Source: Megamonas sp. UBA1792
GTDB lineage: Bacteria > Bacillota_C > Negativicutes > Selenomonadales > Selenomonadaceae
Assembly: GCA_002315155.1 (NCBI GenBank)
Contig: DCFY01000051.1
Location: forward strand, 1-5,277
Length of the DNA: 5,277 nt
Direction of reading: 5' to 3'
Part shown: one piece after another, positions 5,188 through 5,277 of the stretch
Position numbering within the stretch: the stretch's first letter is position 1
How the letters are laid out: the number at the start of each line of letters is the position of its first letter
Position numbers and translations under genes: made by a program
Notes under the pieces: model-generated
Databases searched by the model: none
Seen by the model: the letters and a program-made list of their open reading frames with translations, nothing else
What the model was told of the DNA's origin: nothing

Positions 5188-5277
5188 CTACTCGATTGGC
5201 AAATTGTTGATGCGCATTGAACGAACTATGATAATACCAATAACTGCAGCAATAAACCCGAAAAGAAAGGTTGAAGA
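5188..5277 (-). CDS. C-terminal fragment of a - strand membrane protein (start outside window)
   Basis: Reading the - strand from the right edge, 29 codons stay open and end at TAG (5190-5188). The peptide is a hydrophobic helix (FLFGFIAAVIGIIIV) followed by the positive turn RSMRINN and a short end LPIE. This looks like the last transmembrane helix and cytoplasmic tail of a transporter or other multi-pass membrane protein, but the piece is too short to name a family. The gene converges on the MazG-like gene. A chance open frame of this length is possible; the membrane-helix pattern with basic residues after it favours a real gene. Confidence 0.45.
   Translation of the reverse strand, partial: SSTFLFGFIAAVIGIIIVRSMRINNLPIE

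Noticed and set aside
1..5277. CRISPR array, insertion sequence, tRNA or defence system
   Set aside because: No regularly spaced repeats, transposase motifs, terminal repeats, tRNA cloverleaf or known defence proteins were seen.

Overview
The window looks like a bacterial chromosome segment. It is most simply read as an anaerobic Bacillota, possibly of the Negativicutes (Selenomonas/Mitsuokella/Megamonas-like). That placement rests only on gene content, strong GGAGG-type ribosome binding sites and intermediate GC; there is no rRNA or other marker to confirm it. All complete genes are on the + strand. One gene fragment at the right edge is on the - strand.

Region 1 (1-2430) is the distal part of a succinate dehydrogenase/fumarate reductase operon. 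It holds the C-terminal third of the flavoprotein (SdhA/FrdA), a complete iron-sulfur subunit (SdhB/FrdB) and, overlapping it by a few bases, a cysteine-rich subunit with two intact CCG domains like HdrB of heterodisulfide reductase. A strong intrinsic terminator follows. This A-B-CCG layout is the non-classical 'type E' arrangement. It is related to 8-methylmenaquinol:fumarate reductase (MfrABE), archaeal SdhABE and, as a split form, the TfrB subunit of thiol:fumarate reductase. No hydrophobic cytochrome b anchor follows. The B subunit also has an extra cysteine at the site that normally keeps the third cluster a [3Fe-4S], so a [4Fe-4S] there is plausible. Electrons would pass between a quinol or thiol donor at the CCG subunit, the three Fe-S clusters of B, and FAD in A.

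Region 2 (2335-2944) is about 600 bases with no convincing gene. It contains the operon terminator, a perfect DnaA-box 9-mer, a possible promoter followed about 200 bases later by a second terminator hairpin (a possible small RNA), and then a candidate promoter overlapped by a perfect inverted repeat just before the next gene.

Region 3 (2945-4982) has three genes: a DUF6765-type protein of unknown function with clustered His/Asp residues, a stand-alone RmlC-like cupin sugar epimerase, and a single-domain MazG-like nucleotide pyrophosphohydrolase. GC falls from about 50% in the sdh operon to roughly 25-40% here, so this part may have been acquired separately. No pathway obviously links the three.

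Region 4 (4983-5277) is AT-rich and mostly non-coding. It has one doubtful transmembrane mini-ORF, an inverted repeat, and the last 29 codons of a - strand gene ending in a membrane helix. I see no CRISPR array, tRNA, rRNA, insertion sequence or recognisable defence system.
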